Shown piece by piece: positions 35,604-46,588 of a stretch of DNA of 64,000 nt; the first letter of the stretch is position 1, and the number at the start of each line of letters is the position of its first letter. A model generated the notes under the pieces. The model saw only the letters and a list, made by a program, of their open reading frames with translations, had not been told where the DNA came from and did not search any database. A program made the translations under genes and the position numbers. Origin of the DNA: Sipunculus nudus (taxonomy: Eukaryota; Annelida; Sipuncula; Golfingiida; Sipunculidae); contig CM049316.1 in NCBI GenBank assembly GCA_026874595.1, positions 21,971,839 to 22,035,838 on the forward strand. Direction: 5' to 3'.

Positions 35604-37700
35604 TGACTGTAAGTCATGTGAGGTATAGCGATCACACAAATCGTAACCGTTAGACCTAGAAACTTCCAATTGTACATCCAAGGAGGTCCAGAGCAAATCT
35701 CATTGGAAACCCGAAATTAGGTCATGGCGACCTATTTTTTTTTTTTTTTACCTACGGGCCGAAAACATGATTTTGAGCACCCAGACGGTCAGACGGGGCA
35801 AATATTGTATCCATTAGGCCTAAAACCTCTTACCGGAAATTTTGGGAGATCCTAAGCAAATGTCCTTGGAAACCTGAAACTAGGTCACTGTGACCTAAAT
35901 CTTTGACCTATAGGGAAAATATATCATATGAGTACCCTGAATGTCAGATGGCGACAAATATTATCTGTGGGGCTTAGAATCTTCTAAACCAAAATCCTGG
36001 GAGATTCTCGGCAAATCACCTTGGAAACCTGAAATAAGATCATAGTGACCTATATTTTATGACTTATGGGCCAAAAAAAAATTAGCATCCAGACAGACGG
36101 GGCACAAATTGAATTGAAAAAGCCTAGAATCCTCCAATATAACATTTAGGGAGGCCCTCTCCTTGAAAAACCGAAATGTATCATGGTGACCTATATTTTG
36201 TGACCTGCAAGCTGAAAACATGATTTCGGGGTACCCTGAGTGTCAGATGGGGACGAATCATATACGTGAGGCCTAGAATCTTCTAACTCAATATCCAGGG
36301 AGTTTCTAGGCAAATCTCCTTGGAAACCTGAAATTAGTTCATGATCCATGTTTTGTGACATATGGGCCTAAAACATTATTCTGAGCATCAAGACAGTCAG
36401 ATGGGACACAAATAGTATCCATTAGGCCTAGAATCCTCTATCATGACATTATGGGAGGTCCTAGGCAAATGTCCTTGGAAACCTGAAATTAGGTCACTGT
36501 GACCTATATCTGCGACCTATAGGAAAAAGATGTCGTATGGACACCCTGAATGTGAGATGGTGACAAATATTATCTGTTAGGCCTAGAATCTTCTAACACC
36601 ATTTCCTGGAAAGCTCTAGGCAAATCACTTTGGAAACCTAAAGTTAGGTCATGGTGACCTCCATTTTGAGATCCACGGGACAAAAACCATATTTTGTGCC
36701 TCTTGAATGTTAGATGGGCACAAATCATATCTGTTAGGTCTAGAATCTTCTAATTCAACATCATTGCAGGTCCAAGGCAAATCTCCTTTGAAACCTGAAA
36801 TTAGGTCATGTTGACCTACATTATGTAACCTACATGCCGAAAACAAGATTCTGAGCACCCAGAAAATTATGCAGGGCACATATTTCATTTGTTAGGCCTA
36901 GAATCTTCTTATGTAACATTCTGAGACGTCTTTGGCAAATGTCTGTGGAAAATTGAAATTAGGTCACCATGACCTATATTTTGTGACCTTTAGGAAATAA
37001 GGTCCAAAAAACACACAGACATTCAGTCAGGGCAAACATTGTATCTGTTAGGCCTAGAATCTTCTAATGTTACATTCTGAAACGACCTTGGACAGTGTCC
37101 TTGGAGAACTGAAACTAGGTCACCATGACCTATATTTTGCAACCCATCAAAAAGATGTTATGTAAGCACCCGGACAGTCAGACAGGGCACAAATTGTATC
37201 CATTAGGCCAGGAATCTTTTAACATACAATTCAGGGGGGTCCAAGTCAAATGTCCTTGGAAACCTGAAATTAGGTCATGGTGACCTATAGTGTGTGACCT
37301 ATGGGCTGAAGAATGGTTTCGTGCACCCAGGCAGACAAGGCATAAATGGTATCCATTAGCCCTAGACTTTTCTAACATGACATTTAGGGAAATCCTTAGC
37401 AATTCTCCTTGAAAACCTGAAATTGGATCATAGTAACCTATATTCAGCTAGTTATGGACCAGAAACATGATTTTGAGCACCCAGACAGACTGGGTACAAA
37501 TTGTATCCATTTTCATTTGAACCCTCTATTGTGAAATCCAGAGGGGTCCTGGGCAGGTCTACTATGAATCCTGAAATTTTAATTTTCTGTCCATTTCTTC
37601 AACCCTGTAACTTTATCGATAGGCTATTCTCACAGACATTATATAACAATAATAAAACAAAAAAAAATGAGCACCCAGTCAAAATTTGCTGAGCGTCATG
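35604..37700. repeat. Tandem array of about 13 diverged ~155-bp units
   Basis: The anchor ccttggaaacctgaaattag recurs near 35703, 35863, 36019, 36163, 36319, 36473, 36629, 36786, 36941, 37100, 37252, 37407 and 37563, a period of 140-165 bp centred on about 155. Other recurring anchors are TTAGGCCTAGAATCTTCTAA, gagcacccagacagtcagac and ggcacaaat. A 31-bp leader (35604-35634, beginning GACTGTAAGTCAT and ending ATAGCGATCAC) precedes the first unit and also precedes the related array at 51743. Units are diverged by point changes and small indels. Open frames inside it (for example on the minus strand at 36649-36888) are by-products of the repeat. Confidence 0.9.
35882..37286. promoter_or_regulatory. 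Array of AGGTCA-N3-TGACCT palindromes (nuclear-receptor-type sites)
   Basis: Seven perfect inverted repeats AGGTCAnnnTGACCT begin at 35882, 36491, 36646, 36803, 36961, 37117 and 37272; the last six are spaced 155-158 bp apart. One-mismatch versions lie at 35719 and 36037, and more degenerate ones near 36177, 36335 and 37427. This is the textbook IR3 consensus bound by estrogen-receptor-type nuclear receptors, and AGGTCA is the general half-site for RXR and relatives. Several units have an extra TGACCT about 11-14 bp further on. The sequence match is direct; any binding or regulatory role is untested inference. Confidence 0.6.
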
Positions 37701-38639
37701 GCCCATGAGCCACTTGTTGTTCCTACTGCGAGTCTGTCATTCAAATAATAATCAGCAATTATTCTTAATAGATGACTTTAAAAAAAATGACACTATTTAT
37801 ATATATAAATATATATAAATATATATATATATATATTTGTTTATAAATGTGTGTACAGGTTTATGTGAATCACGTTAAAAATACCTGATATGGCCTTCTT
37901 TCAACTGTGTTCATATTTATGCATTATCTAATTATCGTGATACCAAATGGAGCAGTTCTCAAAGACTGGTGTAAATTTATCAATCAATTTGCTTTTACTT
38001 ACTGTGAATTGGGTTTTGTTCTTTATTTTTCATTATTTTAGAAAATTCTTAAAACTTAGTGGATAGCTGCTTTATGGAGCGTGGAAGTTGGCCTTTCTAT
38101 ATGATACGGGTGTCGTATTAGAGTGTTAACCGTTGCACCGATGCCGACATGTGGCTCCTGTATTCACCATTGTAGGTAACGACAGAATTCTAATTAAAGC
38201 AACACCCGGGAGTATTACATCCAGACGTCCATACCTATCACCTATTGTCGCTTATTAGCCAATTTCTCCTGTACGTACATCTGCTGTGTCAGATTTTGAT
38301 GATTTTATACGGCCGTCTGTCTGCAGAGGGGACTGTTCAATTACGATTATTTCATCGCCTCATGTTGAACAATAAAGCCGGCCCCCCAGATGCCAGCTGT
38401 TTTTTGTCCGACGGCACCCTTTACTTTGTATAGTGTCTATTGCACTTGATGTGAGATGATTAACCAATCATATTTCAAACATTTGATGAGTCTGGCATAT
38501 TATATGGAGCTAGACATGTCATAATCACCATGAGACGAAACCAAAATGGCTTTATATCAAAGAAAACATGATAACTATTTTTAAATTTCGTTGGTTAGTA
38601 TACTTTTACTTAATGATAAATCTGTTCTGTTTGGGTCAA
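37701..38639. other. Intergenic with (AT)n tract at about 37797-37838
   Basis: An AT-repeat tract and flanking AT-rich DNA. The stretch 38130-38430 is of mixed composition and is not part of any repeat I recognised; no gene. Confidence 0.5.
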
Positions 38640-39800
38640 AATTACCAACTTTGCGGTTTTTGATCAACGAAATTAGTTATTGTTAGAGACTCACATGTGG
38701 AACTTGCCGTTATAGAAAAGTTGATTTTGTATTTCTTTAAATATTCAAAACTTGCCCATGAAGCCATACTTTGCGGGCGGGCGTGGTCGTGATTTAAAGT
38801 TATCCGCGCGATTCTCTTCCACTCCATGGAAGATGGCAGAGTAATTTGATTAATGATGGAGAGTCGGTCAGATGAACAGGAATTGAGGGTCGTGTAAAGT
38901 TTCTCTGTGATTAAATTCATATTCTACAGTCGTATAATCAGCTCGGCGGAAGAAACGCCTGGATCGGAGATTAAGCAGAGGTCATGTTCTATCAGCTGGT
39001 CACCGAGAGAAATCTAGATATTGAATTTCGGGATTACGGGAAGATCTGTTAGATGCATTATATAATCCAGATACAGGTACAATATCCCCCTCCCCCATTT
39101 CAGCGCTAACCCTTAGTCTACATAATCTTATATTTACATATGCCCGAAAAACATCAAACAACAGGTTTTTACTCTTTATTTTTATATTATTCATCTCTGT
39201 TATAAACGATTAAAACGACCGTAACAGTTTAATTTATTTTTTTTAATCCTGTCTTAACCGCCTTTATATTTGCGATATTTTGATTAATAGGGGCTTTATA
39301 TCTATAGCGACCAGTCTTTGTCCGTCGTCTGTCCGTCCAGAAAGAACCATTTAAGGGAAGTATCTAAAAGTGAGAGTCACCACCACCCACATTTTCTTTT
39401 GAAGTCAGAGGTAGACAGTACAAAGTATCCCACATCAGGCAGCCCATATCAGTATTTTTTTAAGTAAATATAACGTGAATGCCGGGAAAGGGTCGGTGTA
39501 TGTATATGCATGTGAATGCTCCGTTATATAATAATCATAATACGTCCACTCTTGCTTCCATATACAGCTCCAAATATTAATTTGATAGTCCCCTTCTTTT
39601 TGGAGCTCTGGGAGGAGTTTTCCTTATCACACCCGACAATATGAAATTGTTTATGCTTTTTTTATCGATCTCTGATTATTGTCTTTTTCACATGCCACAT
39701 TTAAATATTCATCGTTGGCAATATTTAATTTTAGCAGTTTACGTATGTGATTATTATCATGTACCATGCTTAGCTTAATGTCTGATCTTCTTACTTAATA
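38640..39800 (+). repeat. Long dispersed/segmental repeat, copy A
   Basis: It aligns in order with 42800-43590, and its final part with 44281-44430. Shared blocks include gattctcttccactccatgg-agat, gattaagcagaggtcatg, gacgggaagatctgt, ataatccagatacaggtacaatat, gtctacataatc, acatcaaacaacaggttttt and tcttaaccgcctttatat. Near 39670-39790 the block attcatcgttggcaatatttaattttagcag through gtgattattatcatgtacc matches 44330-44400. No protein coding was seen. It is a repeat of at least 1.1 kb present in three local versions. Confidence 0.75.
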
Positions 39801-39879
39801 TGATCTAGCAATTTATCTTAGTATTTGCCACCTCCTGTCACTAATATTCCCGCAAAATAATACAACTTTGACTCCATGT

Positions 39880-40090
39880 TTGTTTCTAAATATGTCTCCA
39901 TGCGTGTTTGCAGTGGTGACGAATCAAACATATTGCCAATATCTTGGAATTCACTTTTTCAATCCCGAGATACCAGAGATCAAAAGGTCCAATTCCCTGA
40001 ACAGTTTTTCGAGCAATGAATCAAGTACTATGTGATGGCCGAGTAATCAGAATTCTCAGTTTCTGGAGGTCTGAAGGAAATGTTACGTAC
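39880..40090 (-). repeat. Dispersed-repeat module (partner at 29400-29600, inverted)
   Basis: Its reverse complement matches 29400-29600: gattactcggccat, tcagggaat-ggaccttt, tctggtatctcgggatt, attccaagatattggcaatatg. It is also related to 9000-9190. Confidence 0.7.
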
Positions 40091-40487
40091 ACAATTTGCG
40101 CAGGGGCAGGGGAAACTATTGGACAGATCCCGGATTCGAGCACATATTGATTGTGCACATGTTCAGCGTTCCAGCCGCAACTGTGTTCGGACAGTTTTTA
40201 TGTGAACCTCTTAGCTCGCTGCTTTCAGAACGAGAATAATTATAACCACGAGCCTCATTTTTGGTGACTGGGTGGCGGTAATCACTCAATTACTTCACCA
40301 CTTCCCGCGAATTTGAAGCAATTTCTTTTTAAAGAGACCCTATTTGTCAAGTAAACAATTTGCTTCAGAGAAAATATTGGGGCGATCGGGGATTCCAACG
40401 GATGCGAGTGGCGCACGTCCAGTGTCCGCTTCATTATAGAAAAGCAAGCTTTACTTGAGGGCCAGTTTGGTATGTTTTTATATGCTT

Positions 40488-40490
<3 letters not shown>

Positions 40491-40546
<56 letters not shown>
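40491..40546. repeat. (TA)n microsatellite
   Basis: 56 bases of uninterrupted TA. Confidence 0.97.
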
Positions 40547-40547
<1 letters not shown>

Positions 40548-40799
40548 TGTTTATATTAAATTAGCCCTTGTGTACAAGTCGAGACATACATTTTTCCAGT
40601 TTGTAAAGCTACCTGAACATTTGCAATAATACATGTATTATCTTACGCTATCAGTTACGTTTTGCTGAATACAAAGGATTCTCAGGAAAAAACTCCCAGT
40701 ACTAGACTAACTATCACCAATAACCTGTTTTACACATTTCTATGGTTCTGTGTTTGAGCAAACACGGTCCATGTGTTTCTGTTTACTATAAAAATAAAG

Positions 40800-40985
40800 G
40801 CTGCGTAATCAGGGGTCTGATCTTGCACATGGGCGTCGACTCCCAAACAAATAGAAGAAACACAAAACAACAAAGCTAAAAAAAAGTCTTGATTTGCGTA
40901 GTAACGCGGTACGGACGTCAGATGGGAACGTTTATTCTTTTTTCCACTGATCGCGACCGGTGCATTATTTTTTCCAGTTGTGTAT
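40800..40985 (+). repeat. Dispersed-repeat module (partner at 59990-60185)
   Basis: Shared blocks: actcccaaacaa-agaagaaacac, a run of A residues before tgattt, gta-tgcg-tacg, and ccactgatcgcgaccggtgc followed by tttccag/tttaccatttttgta. Both copies are in the same orientation. Confidence 0.6.
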
Positions 40986-41227
40986 AGGAAAAAAGAGACG
41001 ATAATAGAACAGAATAGATTGGCAGATTTCACTATAGTTTCAGATGAAACATTTCATATTTATTTAACATACCTGATATACGAATATGTGCCTTTAATGA
41101 AAGATGCGAGTCATACCTGTCCCGGTGGACGAATGATTATATCTTGTCTGATTAATGAGCAGCCACACTAGAAGGGCGGGTTCACATTAACGGACACATG
41201 TTGATCTCAATTAATTGATAAATTAAA

Positions 41228-41940
41228 TATATTATAATAACTAGAAATATTTAATCTAAGGAATTCAAGTGTCGTTAACATTGGGGTCCCTATCGTTGGA
41301 TGCTCCCAGAACCGTATTTGCATCAACATATTCTTCCCATATTCCCAGGTTCATCAGTGCATTAGTTACTGTACATTTCTGAATTATTTGACATCGTTCT
41401 GATTCGTGATCATATTACGGATCCTGACCAAATTCTTATCTTTTCTTCATTGGCCCATTTGCGAGGAGTCCTTATACTTTCTTGAGAATTCTTTCAAAAT
41501 TGCGTGAGATATGTTGTGTAAAAACAAACAAACACATAAAGACGGGGATGAACACAAACTCTCCTGGCAGAAGCAATAAAGTAAAAATATTATATTAACT
41601 AGAAATTTGCAGTCTAAGGAATGCAAGTGTCGTCAATGTAGGGGCCCCTATTGTGGGATGCTCCCAGAACCGTGTTTGCATCCACTTATTCTTCCCATAT
41701 TCCCATGTTCATCATTGTTATAGTTACTGTGCATTTCTGAATTCCTTGACAACGTTCTTAATCGTGATCATGTTCCGGATCCAGACCAATTTCTTATCGT
41801 TTCTTCTTGGTCCATTCCCGAGGTGTCCTGAAACTTTCATGAGATTCCATTTAAGATTGCGTGAAAGGTGTTGTGATCAAACAAAACAAACGCACACTGG
41901 GATCGAGATGAACACAAACAATAAATTGAAAGATTACTGA
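41228..41940 (-). repeat. Tandem duplication of a ~355-bp repeat unit
   Basis: 41228-41580 and 41585-41940 are two copies in direct orientation. Both carry atattataataactagaaat, taaggaa-tcaagtgtcgt, ggatgctcccagaaccgt, ttcttcccatattccca, gatcctgaccaa and attgcgtgagatatgttgtg (or close variants) in the same order. The unit also occurs inverted at 29050-29355 and 49455-49835. Not coding. Confidence 0.85.
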
Positions 41941-42664
41941 ATAGCCACGATTTCCGGTGTCGGCCTTATCACACACGCATCCAAAATGTTTGCGTCTTTT
42001 AGCACACTTGGCCATGATACAACAAGTCCTATTATGATTCATAATCTTTGAATATTTCTATTCTTGCTTCAAAAGAGGCCTGTATTTGTTCAGAGGGTAG
42101 ATTCACCTTCCTAACGGAGAAGAAGTTAATTAATATATTAACGATATAGAAAAGATGATATCTGATTAACTTTTGGCAAAATAAACGTAAACCAAGGTAA
42201 ATGGTGGATTATAATAGTAAGAAAATACGAGGAGATTTATGAATTAATAAAAAATCAGTTAAGATTCGTGACGTTATGAATTTGCTTATTGCTTATTGGG
42301 TTTAACTGGAACACCTCAACCCAATTTTATCCTAAAAAATACCACATTTTTTATCTCAGTTTTAAGTATATGTGTTCATCTGTGTTTGTGTGTGTAATGT
42401 TATTGTTATCAATCGATGCATGAAAACAAATTAGTCCTTACTTTTATAAGTAGTAATCTAGCGGTTGCTGGGGGCAAAAATGCTGAAAGGTAGATGAAGT
42501 ACAGGTGGAAAAGACAGATATACGACGGCAAATGGGAATAACTATTAAAAGAGATGGACACGTATAAACTGTAATTGAAAGGAAGCATAACTTTACAAAG
42601 GCGTTTTTGCAATAGTGTCATCGTAACATATATGGAAATATGCAACAATCACCTTAGGTTACAT

Positions 42665-43590
42665 AGTGTTCCCGTTTGTCAGCATTGCTGTGTTTACCAT
42701 CAGTTTGTACATACGTAATCTCATACATCCGTCGAGGTGTTATAACAAATATTCATAATAGGGATTACCTACAGTTGATTAACATGTAATCAGAGTAAGT
42801 CAGAAAATCCCAGCCCTCAGAAATGCTGGCTTAAAGTTTAGACCGGCGGCGGTCATGATTAAAAGTAATAAGCGGCTTATTCTCTTCCAGTCCAGAGAAG
42901 ATAGAAGCGTACTTTAAATAATCTTGGATGGGTGGTGAGATGATCAGATGGATGGGAGATTAAGTAGAAGTCATGCCGTATCAGGTACTGCTGGACACCG
43001 ACAGAAAGCTTCTGAGGAGTCTCAAAATGAATGACGGGAAGATCTGTAGGATGCGTTAAATAATCCAGATACATGTACAATACCCCCCCCCCCGTTTCAG
43101 TGGTAACCCTATAGTCTACATAATCCTATATTTACATAAGCCCGAGAAACATCGAACAACAGGTTTTCAGTTTTTTTAATATAATGCATAATAGACATGA
43201 CTCCATCTCTGTTATAAACGTTTATAACGATTGTAACCGTTTAATATATTTTGTAATTGCTGTCTTAACCGCCTTCATATACGCTATATTTTGATAAATA
43301 AGGGGCCTGTTGCATTAACATTTTACTGGACTTAAGCCCAGTTGCGAGCCTAAATACCATTGTGACAATTGTGACGTCATAATGGTTACCATAGTGACAC
43401 ACAGGTGCCCCCGGGCTTAAGTCACCTACATGACTTAAGTCACCTTATTGCAACACACCCAAGGGATTTATTTATAACGAAGGGCCTTAATTTTTCCCTT
43501 CGTCTCTTCGTCCAGGAAGTACCATCTAAGTAATGTATATAAACATGAGAGTCACCACTACCAGGTGATTATATAGGGACAGACATTGTC
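42665..43590 (+). repeat. Long dispersed/segmental repeat, copy B
   Basis: Matches 38640-39420 from about 42800 onward, and 8725-8895 at its left end. Compared with copy A it carries an extra ~160 bp (43302-43460), an inserted MITE, and a C11 run at 43083-43093 where copy A has a short C-rich stretch. Confidence 0.75.
43302..43460. mobile_element. ~160-bp MITE inserted in copy B of the segmental repeat
   Basis: The ends are inverted: GGGGCCTGTTGCATTAA on the left, and on the right the reverse complement GGGTGTGTTGCAATAAGG. Both continue into a GACTTAAG-containing arm. The sequence is absent from the matching position of copy A near 39290-39300, which acts as an empty site. GGGCCTGTT-type ends suggest PIF/Harbinger; a clean TWA duplication could not be defined. 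Confidence 0.68.
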
Positions 43591-43631
43591 TGAAGGAGAT
43601 GCTACAGAGAGGGCTTTGAGTCTATCAGTCA

Positions 43632-43817
43632 GTGGTCCGGAGAAAAGAGTACTTCAAGATTGGAGACTGTGTCAAGCCGGTGTTTTACAGCGAGAAGCGC
43701 TTATGCCTCGTCTGTACAGTGGTAAACCGCCTGGACTCGAGAGGTGAATTCCTAAGACACGTGCGCGACTACTATTTGAACAGTGGCGGTGGTGCCAGGC
43801 GAAAATTCTGTAACTAG
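43632..43817 (+). other. Orphan reading frame with coding-like composition
   Basis: A 61-codon plus-strand frame opening with GTG is GC-richer than its neighbours. It encodes a basic, cysteine-containing peptide (for example KIGDCVKPVFYSEKRLCLVC near the start). No family is recognised. There is no obvious splice context, and it lies between two segmental-repeat copies. It could be an exon relic, a captured fragment or chance. Confidence 0.2.
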
Positions 43818-43989
43818 TCCTTACGGCGAGTCAGGATTAATAAGGACTCTGTGAATTTGTATAATCATATGGACTTTACGGATTATTGTACCTTGTGCAT
43901 GGAACGCATCTACAGATAATTGTATGTTACGACTTTAGCATGTGCGAGCTTCAGCCGGTTTAAGTTTACCATTTAAAAGAACATGGAAA

Positions 43990-44430
43990 GTGTGACAGTT
44001 ATAACAACTTTTCAATATAGGAATTACCTACAATCCATTAATATGTAAGCAGAGGAAATTAGAAATCACATAAATCCTACGGAAAAGCTGGCTTAACGTT
44101 TAATTAAAGCCGATCGCGGTCATGAATAAAAGTAATAAGCGCCTTATTCTCCTCGACTCCAGGAAAGATAGAAGTGTACTTTAATTAAATTTGGCTGGTT
44201 TTATAATCAATATGGCGGAAAAAAGGCCTTGATCGGGATTAAGCAGAGGTCATAGTCTATCAGTGGAACTGTTTATACCTTTATGTCGCCCTCTGATTTT
44301 TGTCATCTTTCTTTTCTCGATGAAGATTTAAATCTTCATCGTTGGCCATAATTAATATTAGCAGTACACGTATGTGATTATTATCATGTACCGTGCTTAG
44401 CTTGATTTCCGAGATGTTAAATTTTCTGCC
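43990..44430 (+). repeat. Segmental repeat, copy C (internally deleted)
   Basis: Left part matches copy B (gctggcttaa-gtttaattaaa, cggtcatga-taaaagtaataagc-ccttattctc, gattaagcagaggtcat). Right part matches copy A near 39670-39790 (cttcatcgttggcc, gtgattattatcatgtacc, gcttagctt). The middle seen in A and B is missing. Confidence 0.72.
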
Positions 44431-44750
44431 AAAAATAATATTTTCTTTTTTTGCGGATATCCTACCCCCCCCCTCGCGAATGCTAACCTTCAAGTACGAA
44501 ATTATCACTATCATTTCTATCTCGCAAATAACATGAGATGTCGCATCTATTATCGGTCCGTTCTGCTCCTGTTTGCGCCAGCACCCCACTACATCAGTCT
44601 TCATGAATTTAACTTTTGCTCTTCTTTAGCTCCTCACAATGATGTAGGACTTGAGTCCGGAGGTTGACTTGAAGTATATGTGGGGAACAAGTGTGCTTTT
44701 GTCGTGTTCGTTTTGTCTCACAGATACAGCACACTTTTGTTATTTTTATA

Positions 44751-46588
44751 CACTGAAAACCAAAAATGTGTTTGGGAACACATTTAAATGTGTACGAGAC
44801 TTGTATCTGAGATGAGGCATTAAAATGTGTACAGAAACACATTAATGTGTATGATAAATTTAATGTGTTTTGTAACACATCATAGATGTGTTTGGGAACA
44901 CATATAAATGTGTTTCGGAACACACATAGACGTGTTTCGGAACACACACATGTGTTTGGAAACACATAGAGATGTGTTAGAGAGTTGTATCTGGGACGAG
45001 GCATTAAATGTGTACAGAAACACAGTAAATGTGTATGATAATATAAATGTGTTCTGAAACGCATTTGATGTGTTCTGAATGTGCTAAAATGTGTTCTGCA
45101 AAAGTTCCAAATACATGTAGCTTGCCTGGTCTTGAGACTGGAATAAGTAAGGAATAAAAGTATCTTATCCATATAATTCAGCTGTATATTCACCTGTAAC
45201 ACAGAAAACAAATAACAAAAGCAGTTACACAAATTTGAACCATTTATCATAATATTTTCACCGTATATTTATTCAGTTTATGAAAAAAATATATTATAGT
45301 CCTTGTCCTTATTGAATACAGAGACACAGGTCTCTAATGATGTTTTTCTGTAGTATGCAGGCCAAGAATCTGAGAAAAAAACCCCAGATTATAACTAAAC
45401 CAAGTGATGCACATACTATAATATACAGAAATGGGGTATATATGTAGAGTGCAAGTTGCCGAAATGTCATAATATATGGTAAATATAAGTTCAATGAGTC
45501 TGGAGTAATTGTGCATTCATCTATGATGTAGCTCTCTTAATTGGATCACCAGCAGTCTTGAGCCTCATTTCGCTCCTCTTCTTGAAGAGCATAAAGACTT
45601 GGGTGGGCTTAAGTCCTATTAAATAAGAAAACGAACGTATAAGAAATTAAAAAAACAAACAGGCATGAAACATTGTGCAGTTGTATATTAGCATTTACTA
45701 CTCGGGTGGGGGGGGGGGGCATATATGTAGCTAAGTTACCAACATAACAAGAGTGTGGCTGTATAAAAGCACGCTGCGACTGTGACAACCTTATAGGGTT
45801 ACAAACCTGACCCTGTTCTACAACAAGCTGCCTGCTGTCTTATCAGCAGTTGTTACATGTGTCCTGTACTGAGCGAAGCTTCATGAACTTTGTGCATGGC
45901 CCTGCATGCATACACATGCATATACAGTGAACAGTTGGAATTATATAATAATAACGTCTTTGGTAATGTTAAGTTATTAAGTACGACAAAAATATGTTAT
46001 ATAAATGTGTAATATAAATCTCCTTGCACATTCCTTGTAAACTGCATGACTGTATACATATTATTTTAGGGGCAATGTCGCAGTCAGGCAGGCATGCAAT
46101 GCAGGCATCATCATCTAAATCTGGATAATTAACACTCAGTGCTCTTACTGACTGTACATATAATTAAGACATTCCACATATAGCCGATTTTGAAAAAAAC
46201 AATACATTCTTAACTTATCTCAGACCTTGCAGCATGTACTCTGCCAGTTATGTCTGCTAAGATGATGGGCCACCCGAACAAAGACCAGACTGTTTTTGAA
46301 TTTGGCGGTTATGTATCACGTGACAACCAACTCCCTCTCGGGGAAAGGCGCATACACATTACATGTGTTTTGAAACACATACTCAAACACAGTAGATGTG
46401 TTCCCAAACACATTTCGAAACACATTTTGGAAAACAGATGTGTTTGAGCGAAATAATGCGTTTGTAACACAGTGAGTGTGTTCTGACTAAACGCAACACA
46501 TTTAATGCCTCATACACAGCAAAATTTGATGTGTTTGAGTTCCGGAACGCGCTAAATGTGTTCCCGTACACATTTTTGATGTTCAGTG
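44751..46588. mobile_element. 1.84-kb TIR element with arrays of short TGTGTT/AACACA palindromes
   Basis: The left end CACTGAAAACCAAAAATGTG and the inverted right end CACTGAACATCAAAAATGTG match, with TA on both sides (44749-44750 and 46589-46590). Behind each end sits a cluster of imperfect inverted repeats of the type ATGTGTTTGGGAACACAT: left cluster about 44766-45090, right cluster about 46350-46575. Inside the left cluster a ~185-bp block containing GTATCTGRGAYGAGGCATTA is duplicated (about 44799 and 44983). The interior has no transposase. The 213-codon minus-strand frame here is a translation of the repeats. The TA flanks suggest Tc1/mariner or a relative; this is not proven. Confidence 0.75.

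Noticed and set aside
36649-37402. Minus-strand frames of 74-79 codons with similar sequences, like a repeat protein
   Set aside because: They are the 155-bp tandem units read in one frame; stops in other units break any continuity.
44766-44950. TGTGTT...AACACA palindromes as steroid (glucocorticoid/androgen) response elements
   Set aside because: The half-sites are in the opposite order to the AGAACAnnnTGTTCT consensus.
44609-45250. 213-codon open frame on the minus strand, the longest in its region
   Set aside because: It is a translation of the TGTGTT/AACACA palindrome cluster; composition is His, Thr, Cys and Phe repeats with no domain.
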